Shown here piece after piece: positions 45,077-54,197 of a stretch of 64,000 nucleotides of DNA; positions within the stretch are counted from its first letter, which is position 1; every line of letters begins with the position of its first letter. The DNA comes from Acinetobacter sp. ANC 5054. GTDB lineage: Bacteria; Pseudomonadota; Gammaproteobacteria; Pseudomonadales; Moraxellaceae. Made by a program: the position numbers and the translations under genes. The stretch covers positions 121,538 through 185,537 of the forward strand of contig NZ_NEGG01000006.1 of the NCBI RefSeq assembly GCF_002135295.1, written 5' to 3'. The notes beneath the pieces are model-generated. The model was not told where the DNA came from. It searched no databases and saw only the letters and a list, made by a program, of their open reading frames with translations.

Positions 45077-45920
45077 AGCTCTCCCAAATCCCAACTTGAC
45101 CTTCTTTGACCCGTGGAATATTGCCGAGTTTAATCCAAGGCATATTGTCGCCATGAAAATCACTGCCGACAGAAACTTTCAAATGAAAAGCCACAATCAT
45201 CCGATCCACCATTTGACGTGTTGATAAAGGTTCAATCGCAGGTGGAAGCTCGACTGCATCTCCACCTGCTTCGGCAAAGATTTCGATGAGATAGCGAATA
45301 TTGGTCGCAGAGAGGTCGTAGCGAGTTGGATGTGCCAGTACGGCAAAACCACCGCTTTGATGAATCACATCAATCGTATCGGCAAGACTTGGTCCTTCAA
45401 ATTTCACATATGCCTTTTTACCTTCTTTAATATATTTATCAAAGGCTTGTTGTGGACGTGAAACGAATCCTTTTTCAACAAGAGTTTTGGCAATATGGGT
45501 GCGTGTCACGCGATCTGGCACATTGTCCACTTTGGCAATGACATCGGCATAAATATCCTGACCGATCAAAGGGATCAATAGATCACAAATTTGACGTGCA
45601 CGTCCTGCGCGGATTTGTTTTTGTAGACGCAATAAAGCTTGTAGCGGTGCAGGATTTTGCATATTTAAGGCCACAATATGCACCCCATAACTTTTTTTGG
45701 TCGCAGGGCGTGACCATTGGCTAGAAATTTCTACACCTGAAATAATTTCCATGTTGAAATCTGTTGCCGCTTGTTCAGCTAGATTTAAGCCGTCCATAGT
45801 ATCGTGATCTGTAAGCGCAAGGGTATGAATCCCCAATTGATTGGCCGCACGTACCAATTCCGCTGGTGACAAAGTCCCATCAGAAATATTACTGTGTGTA
45901 TGTAAATCTACGCCTTGCAT
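45054..45920 (-). CDS. PHP-domain phosphatase (RnmAM/TrpH family)
   Basis: 288 residues. The PHP metal motifs VDLHTHSNISDGTLSP, LTDHDTMDG, GVEISSQ, and later VLAHPTRYD and GSDFHGD are visible. The family includes the 3',5'-nucleotide bisphosphatase and 5'-3' exonuclease YciV/RnmAM. Divergent from yciB, with which it is often neighbour in gammaproteobacteria. Confidence 0.9.
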   Translation of the reverse strand: MQGVDLHTHSNISDGTLSPAELVRAANQLGIHTLALTDHDTMDGLNLAEQAATDFNMEIISGVEISSQWSRPATKKSYGVHIVALNMQNPAPLQALLRLQKQIRAGRARQICDLLIPLIGQDIYADVIAKVDNVPDRVTRTHIAKTLVEKGFVSRPQQAFDKYIKEGKKAYVKFEGPSLADTIDVIHQSGGFAVLAHPTRYDLSATNIRYLIEIFAEAGGDAVELPPAIEPLSTRQMVDRMIVAFHLKVSVGSDFHGDNMPWIKLGNIPRVKEGQVGIWESFISRSQQ

Positions 45921-45964
45921 CTCTATACTATGTCATTTATTTGATCAGATTTAGATACTCTAAC

Positions 45965-46576
45965 ATGAAAGCACTTTTAGACTTTGTGCCACTCATTATT
46001 TTCTTTTATTTATATAAGACAGTAGATCCGAAAGATACCCAACATCCATTACTACAATTGGTGGGTTCTACAGGAGGTGTGGACAACAATAACATTCTGG
46101 TTGCAACCAGCGGTCTGATGATTTCAATGTTAGTGGTCTATGGCGCATTATTCGTGATCCAAAAATTCCGTTTAGAAAAACAACAATGGATCGTGTTGTT
46201 TATGACGGTTATTTTTGGTGGTATCACACTGATGCTCAGTGATGATTTCTATATCCGCCTTAAAGCTGTGTTATTGAATTTAGTCTTTGCGGGTGCGTTC
46301 TTGTTTTCTCCACTCTTTAGTAAAGATAAAAAACCGCTGATTGAACGTTTATTTGGCCCTGTGCTGGATTTAACACCCGTCGGTTGGAAAAAATTGAATT
46401 ATGCTTGGGCTGCTATGTTCGTGGTGATGTCATGTTTACACACCTTCTTTGCATATTTATTTGCCAATGGAAAATATTGGGGCGAATTCACAGCATTTGG
46501 TGACATGATCGTGATGTTTTCCTTTATCATTATTCAGTTTATTGTATTGCGTAAATACTTTAAGACCTCTGAATAA
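45965..46576 (+). CDS. yciB: Inner membrane-spanning protein YciB (intracellular septation protein A)
   Basis: 203 residues with five membrane helices. Starts MKALLDFVPLIIFFYLYK, the family signature, and ends with LNYAWAAMFVVMSCLHTFFAYLF and an Ile-rich helix. YciB (IspZ) has a role in cell envelope and septation. The ATG at 45965 is used; the longer frame to 45866 lacks support. It is followed by yciI. Confidence 0.93.
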   Translation: MKALLDFVPLIIFFYLYKTVDPKDTQHPLLQLVGSTGGVDNNNILVATSGLMISMLVVYGALFVIQKFRLEKQQWIVLFMTVIFGGITLMLSDDFYIRLKAVLLNLVFAGAFLFSPLFSKDKKPLIERLFGPVLDLTPVGWKKLNYAWAAMFVVMSCLHTFFAYLFANGKYWGEFTAFGDMIVMFSFIIIQFIVLRKYFKTSE

Positions 46577-46605
46577 TCCATTCGGTCAAAAAATCAGGAA
46601 AAGTC

Positions 46606-46908
46606 ATGCCATTATTCGTCGTTAGCTGTACAGATAATGAAGGTACAGTTGAAAAGCGCCTTGCGGTTCGTCCTCAACATCTTGAACGTCTACAAAAATT
46701 AGATGATGAAGGTCGTCTGATTGTTGCAGGAGCGATGCCAAAAGATCCAGCAAATCCTCAAGCAGGTTTCTATGGCAGCACGATTATTGTTGATTTTGAT
46801 AGTCGTGAAGCATTGGATACTTGGTTGGCTGACGAACCATTTTTAAAAGAAGGTGTTTACGGCAATATTGACGTAAAACCATTTAACAAAGCATTTCCTA
46901 AAGGATAA
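46606..46908 (+). CDS. yciI: YciI family protein
   Basis: 100 residues with the YCII fold: PLFVVSCTDNEGTVEKRLAVRPQHLERL, LIVAGAMP, ADEPFLKEGVY. The His/Asp pair of the family's putative active site is partly visible (RPQHLERL). The function is unknown. It lies between yciB and a membrane-anchored protein. Confidence 0.9.
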   Translation: MPLFVVSCTDNEGTVEKRLAVRPQHLERLQKLDDEGRLIVAGAMPKDPANPQAGFYGSTIIVDFDSREALDTWLADEPFLKEGVYGNIDVKPFNKAFPKG

Positions 46909-46913
46909 GGTTC

Positions 46914-47423
46914 ATGCGCGTCGTTGTTTCCAGTTTACTGGGCTTATCTCTACTTTGTTCCACCGCATGGGCTGTTGAAACAGTCCCTGCACCAGCTGTA
47001 GCCCCTGCTGCTCAAGCAACGACTGCAACACCCCCACCGCCTCCTCATACTATTCCCGCAAACAAACCGGGCACCTTAGCAGTCTCTGCAACCATTAATC
47101 CAAATGGTCAGCCGCAAGAGGCAAAACCGTTAACGATTGAACAGTTGGCAAAAAACAAAGCATTACAAGATGCCAAAGTCAAAGCCATGGTCAAAGACCA
47201 GTCTGTTCGTCTACAGCAACTTGAAAAAGCCAATTTAGAAGCCCTTGCACAAAACCAAGAACTACAATTAAAAAATGATAGTTTAGGTGTACAAGTCCAA
47301 GTTCTACAAAGTGAACGTAGTGCGCAGATGTTTTTATATGGTGGCACGACACTTGGTGTCGGTGTAATTCTCGGTTTTTTATTGGCAAGTTACGTTTATA
47401 CCAAACGTCGTCGTCAGTGGTAA
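46914..47423 (+). CDS. Secreted/membrane-anchored Pro-rich coiled-coil protein
   Basis: 169 residues. Signal peptide to AWA (about residue 20), a Pro/Ala/Thr-rich stretch with TPPPPPHTIP, a coiled coil at about 65-130 (KNKALQDAKVKAMVKDQSVRL) and one C-terminal membrane helix (TLGVGVILGFLLASYVYT) followed by basic residues. It may link the periplasm to the inner membrane. No family name is recognised. It starts 5 bases after yciI. Confidence 0.7.
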   Translation: MRVVVSSLLGLSLLCSTAWAVETVPAPAVAPAAQATTATPPPPPHTIPANKPGTLAVSATINPNGQPQEAKPLTIEQLAKNKALQDAKVKAMVKDQSVRLQQLEKANLEALAQNQELQLKNDSLGVQVQVLQSERSAQMFLYGGTTLGVGVILGFLLASYVYTKRRRQW

Positions 47424-47466
47424 TTCCACGTTCTTTATTTAAATTCAGTTAAAGGTTGTTGTAACG

Positions 47467-49371
47467 TTGTCGAGTGCAATTCAGACTGCCGATCTTGATT
47501 GGCAAATGATTGATGGCATTGATATTCCAGTGTCTAAACAGTTTGGTGATGTTTATTTTTCCAAAGATAATGGTTTGCTTGAAACACGTCATGTGTTTTT
47601 ACAAGGCAATGATCTGGATACTCGCCTTGCAGCTTTACAAGACTTTGAGTATTTCAGTGTCGGAGAAACGGGTTTTGGTACAGGACTCAACATACTGGCA
47701 CTGTGGCAACTCTGGCAACAGGTTCGTCCAGATAATCACAGCCATCTTCATGCCATTTCTGTGGAAAAGTTTCCACTGTCTAAGCCTGATTTAATTCGGG
47801 CTTTAAATGTCTGGCCCGAACTACAGCCTTTAGCACAACAACTGATTACACAATATCCTGAGCCTATTGCAGGCTGTCATCGTCTGAATTTTCCTGAAGA
47901 ACGCTTTTCAATCGACCTTTGGCTAGGTGATGCCCATGATGTATTTCCAGGCATGGCCAAAACCACTACGGTCAATGCATGGTTCCTCGATGGTTTTGCT
48001 CCCTCATGCAATCCGGATATGTGGGAGGAAAATGTCCTCAAAAATATTGTGCGTTTGTCCGATATCGGCACGACCTTTTCTTCCTTTAGTGTCGCGGGCG
48101 TATTGAAACGAGGTTTACGTGAACATGGCATCACCATCACGCGTCCGCGTGGCTTTGCCCATAAGCGTGAAATGCTCAAAGCCTTTTGGTTAGCGCCTGA
48201 GTCTACTGAACTGGACGAAAAAAAAAATCCTGTAACTCGGACACGCCCTAAACAACGCCAAATCGCCATCATAGGCGCTGGAATCGCTGGATTAAGTAAT
48301 GCTTGGGCATTTGCTCAACGTGGGCATCAAGTACGCATATACGAGAAATCAGCGCCACTCAGTGGTGGCTCAGGCAATCCACTTGCTCTCTTAAACCCAA
48401 AACTCAGTCCAATCGGACAAAGCGCCGAGCATCTCATGACGCTCAGCTGGTTATATGCACTCAATCATTATCAAAATTTTGCTGCTTATCGTCCCCTACA
48501 GATTTATCAAAGTATTCTAAAAAATCTGGATGAATCAATTGAACTTGCACAGGGCTATCCTGCTCAAGTTTTATCAGCTGTGGATTCCACCAATCAGCAG
48601 CTTGATTCTGAATATCCCAGCCTATTACTCAAACAAGCAGGTGCAGTTAGCCCACATCAATTACGTGATCAAATCTTAGCGCACCCTCGTATTGAATTGA
48701 TTCAAGCGGATATTCACAACATTGAAGCATCGAGTGATTGCGTTCAGTTGTATACAGATCAAAATACATGTGTAACAGCAGATCATGTGGTGATCTGTGC
48801 AGCGCGTGAAAGTATGCAGCTACAACAAGATTATCCAGATTTACGTGCAATCCGCGGTCAAGTCAGCTGGCTTAAAAATACTGTTCAAAAAATGCCACTT
48901 GATACCGCTTATAGTTATGGCGGTTACTGCATGCAGCTTGATGCTGAGCAGATGATTATGGGCGCGTCGTTTTATCCCGGTCGGGATGATACTGAAGTGC
49001 ATTCAGAAGACCATGTGCATAACTATGAACTTATCCACAGTGTGTTCCCGAGCTTTGCTGAAACACTGCCACCGATCAGCGAATGGCAAGGTCGCGCTGC
49101 CGTTCGTGCACAAACCAAAGACTTTTTTCCAGTGATTGGCGCGGTACATGAAGATCAACAGATCTATAGTTGTACTGGACTCGGTTCTAAAGGTTTTCTC
49201 TATGCCCCACTGTGTAGTGAAATCATTGCGGCGATGGTACTCAAAGAAGCTTGCCCAATTCCATCTTCGTTATTGGATAAAATCCATGCTGCTCGTTTTA
49301 TCCGTCGTGTCAAAGCCAAGCAGAAACCGAAGAAACCGTATTATCAAGCGAAGACTGATTCTAAATCTTAA
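47467..49371 (+). CDS. mnmC: Bifunctional tRNA 5-methylaminomethyl-2-thiouridine biosynthesis protein MnmC
   Basis: 634 residues. The N-terminal methyltransferase (MnmD) has VGETGFGTGLNILALWQLW and DAWFLDGFAPSCNPDMW-like sequence (NAWFLDGFAPSCNPDMW). The C-terminal FAD domain has IAIIGAGIAGLSNAWAFAQRGH and later CTGLGSKGFLYAPLCSE. It finishes the wobble base mnm5s2U34. The start is a TTG (47467) with AAAGG 13 bases upstream; a TTG start may limit translation. Confidence 0.94.
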   Translation: MSSAIQTADLDWQMIDGIDIPVSKQFGDVYFSKDNGLLETRHVFLQGNDLDTRLAALQDFEYFSVGETGFGTGLNILALWQLWQQVRPDNHSHLHAISVEKFPLSKPDLIRALNVWPELQPLAQQLITQYPEPIAGCHRLNFPEERFSIDLWLGDAHDVFPGMAKTTTVNAWFLDGFAPSCNPDMWEENVLKNIVRLSDIGTTFSSFSVAGVLKRGLREHGITITRPRGFAHKREMLKAFWLAPESTELDEKKNPVTRTRPKQRQIAIIGAGIAGLSNAWAFAQRGHQVRIYEKSAPLSGGSGNPLALLNPKLSPIGQSAEHLMTLSWLYALNHYQNFAAYRPLQIYQSILKNLDESIELAQGYPAQVLSAVDSTNQQLDSEYPSLLLKQAGAVSPHQLRDQILAHPRIELIQADIHNIEASSDCVQLYTDQNTCVTADHVVICAARESMQLQQDYPDLRAIRGQVSWLKNTVQKMPLDTAYSYGGYCMQLDAEQMIMGASFYPGRDDTEVHSEDHVHNYELIHSVFPSFAETLPPISEWQGRAAVRAQTKDFFPVIGAVHEDQQIYSCTGLGSKGFLYAPLCSEIIAAMVLKEACPIPSSLLDKIHAARFIRRVKAKQKPKKPYYQAKTDSKS

Positions 49372-49398
49372 CGCTTTGCTTTGATCAAACCTTAAGCC

Positions 49399-49428
49399 AT
49401 AAAAAAGCGCCTTTCGGCGCTTCTTTTG
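49399..49428 (+). terminator. Terminator after mnmC
   Basis: AAGCGCC and GGCGCTT pair around TTTC, with an A-tract and a T-tract on the two sides. Confidence 0.85.
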
Positions 49429-49437
49429 ATTCAGTCT

Positions 49438-49752
49438 TTATTTCCCTTGTTCTAAAGGAAGACCTGCATCACGAGCTGCACGCGTGCCGCCCATTAAGAT
49501 TACATATTCACGTGAGCTATCAAAACCCTCGAGTAACTCTGCTGCACGTGGAGCTTTACTGCCGCCACCACATAAAATGTAAATGGGTTGATCCGTTGAC
49601 ACTTGAGTCAATGCATCTGATGACAAAGCTGAGATCGGTTGGTTAACCGCACCTTTCACATGTGCCTCAGCATAAGCACTTGCATCACGAACATCCCAGA
49701 TAATCGAGTCTTCTGGGAACTCAAATGTTGTAATTTCCTGTTTACGGATCAT
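49438..49752 (-). CDS. Single-domain rhodanese-like protein
   Basis: 104 residues from the ATG at 49752, which has AAGGAG upstream. SIIWDVRDASAYAEAHVKGAVNQPI and IYILCGGGSKAPRAAELL give the rhodanese fold and the active-site Cys. It would transfer or bind sulfur. The long frame to 49929 overlaps the divergent yajQ and is not used. Confidence 0.82.
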   Translation of the reverse strand: MIRKQEITTFEFPEDSIIWDVRDASAYAEAHVKGAVNQPISALSSDALTQVSTDQPIYILCGGGSKAPRAAELLEGFDSSREYVILMGGTRAARDAGLPLEQGK

Positions 49753-49844
49753 TGCGCACTCCTTTTGATGTAAACAACACTTGGCAAATGAAGAAAACAT
49801 CCCTAGCATCTCAGATATTCTTTCCATTTGTAAAGGTCTAATCC

Positions 49845-50333
49845 ATGCCTTCTTTTGATATTGTTTCTGAATTAGAAGTTTTTGAAGTAAATCATGCAGT
49901 TCAAAACACGCAAAAAGAAATTGCGACACGTTTTGACTTCCGCGGTCAAGACGTTTCTATTGAACTAAATGAAAAAAATAAGGAAATCAAAATTTCAACA
50001 GAAAGCGATTTCCAATGTGAGCAAGTTTACAGCATGCTTGAAAATCACTTCTTTAAACGCAAAGTCGATATTCAAGCTCTTGACCCACAAAAAATGACTG
50101 CTTCAGGTAAAAATGTCATTCAAGTGATTAAATTGAAAGATGGTCTTGACTCAGATACCGCGAAAAAAATTAACAAAGCCATTAAAGAAAGTGGCATTAA
50201 AGCGCAATCTTCTATTCAAGGCGACAAAATTCGTGTCACTGATAAGAAACGCGATACTTTGCAACAAGTCATGGCATTCTTAAAAGAACAACAATTTGGT
50301 GTGCCGCTTCAATTTAATAACTTTAAAGACTAA
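49845..50333 (+). CDS. YajQ family cyclic-di-GMP-binding protein
   Basis: 162 residues, the usual length. PSFDIVSELEVFEVNHAVQN, RFDFRGQ, then VIQVIKLKDGLDSDTAKKIN and KIRVTDKKRDTLQQVMAFL are the two related repeats of this family. Members bind c-di-GMP or nucleic acids. It is divergent from the rhodanese gene. Confidence 0.94.
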   Translation: MPSFDIVSELEVFEVNHAVQNTQKEIATRFDFRGQDVSIELNEKNKEIKISTESDFQCEQVYSMLENHFFKRKVDIQALDPQKMTASGKNVIQVIKLKDGLDSDTAKKINKAIKESGIKAQSSIQGDKIRVTDKKRDTLQQVMAFLKEQQFGVPLQFNNFKD

Positions 50334-50360
50334 GGCATTACATTTGCCATAGAGGACGAC

Positions 50361-50864
50361 ATGACACGACCAAACCGCCTACATAAAATCGTAAACGCAT
50401 CATCTAAATTACCAAAAGGTCTGCAGAGTCGTTTGCTAAGTCAAGCATTTGGTCGCGTCGTGCCTATGGTCGGTACCGCTAAAATTCGTTATCAACACGT
50501 CAGCCCTGAACGTGTCAAAGTCAGCATTGCGAACCATAAAGCGATGCAAAATCATATTGGACAACTTCATGCCTGTGCTATGGCACTGCTTGCCGAAACC
50601 GCAACAGGCTTTGTCACCGCAATGAATGTGCCTGATAGTGCAATCGTGCTGATCAAAAATCTAAAGATTGACTTCAAACGACCAACCAAAGGTGCAATGA
50701 CCGCCATTGCCACACTCAGTGCCGAGCAACAACAACTAATGCGTACTAGCGATAAAGGTGAAACCTTAGTTCAGGTCAGTGTGACAGATGAATCAGGTGA
50801 AGAACCGATTCAATGTGAAATGCTTTGGGCTTGGGTCGCAAAAGCCACACTAAAAAATAAATAA
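50361..50864 (+). CDS. DUF4442 (hotdog-fold) protein
   Basis: 167 residues. The run VKVSIANHKAMQNHIGQLHACAMALLAETATG is the hotdog helix region of DUF4442 proteins, relatives of thioesterases. No catalytic proof. It follows yajQ by 27 bases. Confidence 0.85.
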   Translation: MTRPNRLHKIVNASSKLPKGLQSRLLSQAFGRVVPMVGTAKIRYQHVSPERVKVSIANHKAMQNHIGQLHACAMALLAETATGFVTAMNVPDSAIVLIKNLKIDFKRPTKGAMTAIATLSAEQQQLMRTSDKGETLVQVSVTDESGEEPIQCEMLWAWVAKATLKNK

Positions 50865-50993
50865 ATGTAAATATAACTTACTGTTAGGTAAGTATAAGTT
50901 TTACCATAAACCTGTAAAATGCGGACTAATTGTCACTATTGGTCTGCTCATCTTCAGCTCAAAATACCCATACTAAAATTATATTTTGAGTAC

Positions 50994-51497
50994 ATGATGA
51001 AAAAAACAGTCCTACTCTCTTGTTTAGTCTTAACCACTATTCTAAGTGCATGCCAAAGCAATGCTCCCATCAGACAAGACCAATCGCCGGTTGAAAATCT
51101 CCAAATATCGAAGCAGCATCAAGCTGCACTAAACAAACAGATCGTTGTAGATTTCTATGAGGGGGTCTTTTTAAAGCACCAAGTCCAAAGTTATGCTGAC
51201 CGATATATTGGTTCACAATATATTCAGCACAATCCTCATGTTCCTGATGGCAAAGCACCTTTTGTCAATTATTTTACCCAATATTTTAAAGATAACCCTG
51301 AGGCAAAAAATGAGATCAAACGTGCCGCTGCCGAAGGTGATTTGGTCTATTTACATGTTCACTCTACGCAAAATAAGCAAGACCGTGGAGAAGCGATTGT
51401 TGATATTTTTAGGGTTGAAAATGGCAAGATTGTTGAACATTGGGATGTCCAACAAAGCATTCCTGAAAGCAGTGCCAACAGCAATACGATGTTTTAA
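50994..51497 (+). CDS. Lipoprotein with NTF2/SnoaL-like domain
   Basis: About 167 residues. Signal peptide MMKKTVLLSCLVLTTILSAC with lipidated Cys at about 20. The mature part has the SnoaL-like pattern VVDFYEGVFLKHQVQSYADRYIG, YIQHNPHVPDGK and GKIVEHWDVQQ. Enzyme or binding role not known. The ATG at 50994 or 50997 fits. Confidence 0.8.
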   Translation: MMKKTVLLSCLVLTTILSACQSNAPIRQDQSPVENLQISKQHQAALNKQIVVDFYEGVFLKHQVQSYADRYIGSQYIQHNPHVPDGKAPFVNYFTQYFKDNPEAKNEIKRAAAEGDLVYLHVHSTQNKQDRGEAIVDIFRVENGKIVEHWDVQQSIPESSANSNTMF

Positions 51498-51511
51498 CTA
51501 AACGCATCAAA

Positions 51512-51543
51512 CAAAAAAGCCACGTTTACCGTGGCTTTTTTAC
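51512..51543. terminator. Bidirectional terminator
   Basis: AAAAAAGCCACG and CGTGGCTTTTTT pair around TTTAC, between the convergent NTF2-like and yciA genes. Confidence 0.88.
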
Positions 51544-51554
51544 AATCAAAGAAA

Positions 51555-51974
51555 TTAATCTTGATCTGCTGCAAATTTTGCTTTTGCGTCTGCAGGAATT
51601 TGGCGTTTTGAGCCTTTCACATCTACAGCAACAAAGGTAAATACCCCTTCAGTTACACGGATAGGATCACGTGAACTATCATGGCTATCCCATACTTCAA
51701 TTTGCATTTGAATTGAGGTATTTCCGACTTTTAAAATTTTCGTATACACACTAATGACATCTCCCACTTTAACAGGGACCAAAAATGTCATTTGGTTAAT
51801 CGAAATTGTTGCGCAACGTCCCTGACTAAAACGTTCCGCGTGAATCGCACCGGCTAAGTCCATTTGTGACACAATCCAACCACCAAATACATCACCACTC
51901 CAGTTAGTATCTGCTGGCATTGCGATGGTTTGTAGGGAAAGCGTTCCTTCAGGTTTTGCGTGAGTTTCTGACAC
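51555..51974 (-). CDS. yciA: Acyl-CoA thioesterase YciA family
   Basis: 139 residues. TIAMPADTNWSGDVFGGWIVSQMDLAGAIHAER is the conserved active-site hotdog segment, with the Asp and Gly-Gly. It hydrolyses acyl-CoA thioesters. It follows trxC by 19 bases on the same strand. Confidence 0.93.
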   Translation of the reverse strand: MSETHAKPEGTLSLQTIAMPADTNWSGDVFGGWIVSQMDLAGAIHAERFSQGRCATISINQMTFLVPVKVGDVISVYTKILKVGNTSIQMQIEVWDSHDSSRDPIRVTEGVFTFVAVDVKGSKRQIPADAKAKFAADQD

Positions 51975-51993
51975 TTTAGCTCCTAGCGCTGAT

Positions 51994-52425
51994 TTAATGA
52001 GGTTGATTTAATTGCTGATCTAGCCACCGTTGTAGCTCACCAGCGCGCATTGCACCGCTTATTCTAGCAATTTCGGTGGTTTTATTCATCAAAACTAATG
52101 TGGGAATACTCCGAACATTAAACGCACTGCTTAAACGTGGATTTGCTTCTGTATCAATTTTAGCAAAAACTACAGCTGGATTTGACTTAGCAACTTGTGC
52201 AAAATGAGGTGCCATCATTTTGCAAGGACCACACCACTCTGCCCATAAGTCAACCAAAACAGGCAAATCACTGTTGCTAATAAAGTTACTGAAGTTTTGC
52301 TCATTTAACTCAATTGGAGCTAAAGGAATCAAAGCTTGATGACATTGACCACATGCGGGACCAACAGATAACTTTTCTTCGGGTACACGATTCTTTGCAC
52401 CACATTCAGGACATACTACGATCAT
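51994..52425 (-). CDS. trxC: Thioredoxin TrxC
   Basis: 143 residues. N-terminal zinc module with CxxC pairs (VCPECGAKN, GPACGQCHQ), then the thioredoxin fold with LWAEWCGPCKMM and SIPTLVLM. TrxC reduces protein disulfides, especially under oxidative stress. It starts one base before the end of the alpha/beta hydrolase gene. Confidence 0.95.
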   Translation of the reverse strand: MIVVCPECGAKNRVPEEKLSVGPACGQCHQALIPLAPIELNEQNFSNFISNSDLPVLVDLWAEWCGPCKMMAPHFAQVAKSNPAVVFAKIDTEANPRLSSAFNVRSIPTLVLMNKTTEIARISGAMRAGELQRWLDQQLNQPH

Positions 52426-53322
52426 TTAGCTGACTCCAACATGTTGATGTAAAAATTCTAATTGGGTTGTGATGGCTTTTTCAAACCATTGCCCATGATA
52501 AATATCAAAATGTTTCATATCCCACTCATAATACTGCACATAAGGCGCAATATTAGTCGCAGTTTCACGACTAGACTCTATCGGAATTAAGCTATCTTCT
52601 TTTGCAGCAATAAAAAGCACTGGAACACTAATTTTGCGTACATCTTGAATTGGACGATAACGCATTAACTTAAAAAATGCCCGCGCGGGTATTTCACCAC
52701 TCCAATAATAATCTGGATGCACAATCGACAAATAACCATCATAACTATCAGGAGATTGTAGAAAGCATAAACCGTTAGGATCCACTACTGGCAATGTCGT
52801 TGGACTCATACCGACTTTAGAGCCCATATAATCTTGGCTCGACAGTTTGAGTGCTTTAGGCAGTTGCTGCAAAGGATATAGTTTGGAACTTTCCGCACCG
52901 TCAACAAAAGGAACTTGTACCATGACTGCTTTAATATTCTTAATTTTTGCAGCCAAAGTGAGCGCATAACCCCCACTTAAATCAGTTCCCCATAGAACGA
53001 TCCGACGCGCATCAATCGATTTACGCTGCTGTAGATGTTCAATCATGGTTTGCCAATCTTCAAGTTGTGCTCTGAGATTCACCAGTTCTCGTGGTCGCCC
53101 TGTACTCCCACCCCAATAGCGATAATCAAATAGCACAACAGCATAGCCTGCACGTGCAAAGCGCTGAGCATATTGAACTAATTTAAACTGGCGTAATGCC
53201 GCTAAACCATGCGCCATTAAAATTACAGCAGGTTTCTCAACAGCCTTCGGACGATAGAAATCCGCAGCTATAACATCTTGACTGCTTTTTACATACAGTG
53301 GTTCTACTGTATAGGCGTGCAT
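52426..53322 (-). CDS. Alpha/beta hydrolase with Asp at the nucleophile position
   Basis: 298 residues with the fold elements VILMAHGLAALRQF (oxyanion strand), VVLFDYRYWGGSTG and IVLWGTDLSGGYALTLAAK. The expected GxSxGG has Asp114 where Ser is usual (G-T-D-L-S-G-G). The C-terminal Asp (LFIAAKEDSLIP) and His (WDMKHFDIY) are present. With a Ser it would be a serine esterase; Asp occurs in dehalogenases and epoxide hydrolases, though not in this local pattern. Substrate unknown. Confidence 0.82.
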   Translation of the reverse strand: MHAYTVEPLYVKSSQDVIAADFYRPKAVEKPAVILMAHGLAALRQFKLVQYAQRFARAGYAVVLFDYRYWGGSTGRPRELVNLRAQLEDWQTMIEHLQQRKSIDARRIVLWGTDLSGGYALTLAAKIKNIKAVMVQVPFVDGAESSKLYPLQQLPKALKLSSQDYMGSKVGMSPTTLPVVDPNGLCFLQSPDSYDGYLSIVHPDYYWSGEIPARAFFKLMRYRPIQDVRKISVPVLFIAAKEDSLIPIESSRETATNIAPYVQYYEWDMKHFDIYHGQWFEKAITTQLEFLHQHVGVS

Positions 53323-53446
53323 ACGCGCTCCATTGCGTTATTTTATGGTTGTAATCGCTTATAAAAATTTAAGAACATTCAGCTCATGATTCAGCTTAAT
53401 GCTATCATAAAGCATAAATCTATGAATTAAATTATGGAGTGACTCA

Positions 53447-53782
53447 ATGAGCGAAAATGTTGGTTTTGCAGGTCAAATTGGCCCAGAACATGTAGCACAA
53501 GTTGTAGAAAAAGGCTTTAAATCGATTATTAATAATCGTCCAGATATGGAAGGTGGTCCTGATCAACCAACTAGCGCTCAAATTGAAGAAGCAGCTCGTA
53601 GCGCAGGTTTAGATTATGTTCATCAACCTGTTGTTGCAGGTCAAATTTCTGAAATCGATGTTCGTACCTTCGCCAACCATTTTAATGAACTACCAAAACC
53701 TGTTTTAATGTTTTGCCGTACAGGTAACCGTTCAAATAACCTGTATCAGTTAGCAAAACAAATGGATCTTTTGGATGACTAA
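53447..53782 (+). CDS. TIGR01244-family protein (beta-lactamase-hydrolase-like, DUF442)
   Basis: 111 residues. SENVGFAGQIGPEHVAQVVEKGFKSIINNRPD, YVHQPVVAGQ and LMFCRTGNRSNNL match the family, whose CRxGxRS loop resembles rhodanese/phosphatase active sites. Possible sulfur or phosphate chemistry. First gene of a trio with the two below, joined by identical ATGACTAA overlaps. Confidence 0.88.
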   Translation: MSENVGFAGQIGPEHVAQVVEKGFKSIINNRPDMEGGPDQPTSAQIEEAARSAGLDYVHQPVVAGQISEIDVRTFANHFNELPKPVLMFCRTGNRSNNLYQLAKQMDLLDD

Positions 53783-54197
53783 ATCCTACATTCAACGGAT
53801 TTTATTGGTATTAGTATTTAGCTGTTCCACGCCACTTTTTGCACAAACGCATAGCCAAGCACTCAACAGTAAACTGAGTGTTTCAGGTCAGATGACCACC
53901 GAAAAATTTTCAACTTTGTTAAAACAATCAAAGTTTAAGTCGGTGATTGTCAATCGTCCGGATGAGGAGCTTGGTAACGAAACATCCGTATTACAACTGC
54001 GTAGTATTGCTGAAAAGTCGCATGTTAGTGTTGTGTATCAGCCTGTGGTCAGCGGTAAAATTTCTCAAACAGACGTACGAGAATTTGCCAAATATTATAA
54101 TGAGCTACCTAAACCCATTTTGATGATATGTCGTAGTGGTTCTCGCTCTACTGCGTTATTCAATCAAGCCCAAGCGCAAGGTTTGCTTAATGACTAA
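53775..54197 (+). CDS. Secreted TIGR01244-family paralogue
   Basis: 140 residues. A signal peptide (QRILLVLVFSCSTPLFA) precedes a domain parallel to its neighbour (SGQMTTEKFSTLLKQSKFKSVIVNRPDE, VYQPVVSGKIS, LMICRSGSRST), so it is an exported duplicate. It overlaps the first gene by 8 bases (ATGACTAA), pointing to coupled translation. The export implies that the activity is needed in the periplasm too. Confidence 0.85.
   Translation: MTKSYIQRILLVLVFSCSTPLFAQTHSQALNSKLSVSGQMTTEKFSTLLKQSKFKSVIVNRPDEELGNETSVLQLRSIAEKSHVSVVYQPVVSGKISQTDVREFAKYYNELPKPILMICRSGSRSTALFNQAQAQGLLND

Noticed and set aside
49753..49929. Longer N-terminus for the rhodanese gene
   Set aside because: It overlaps the divergent yajQ gene, and ATG 49752 has a good AAGGAG.
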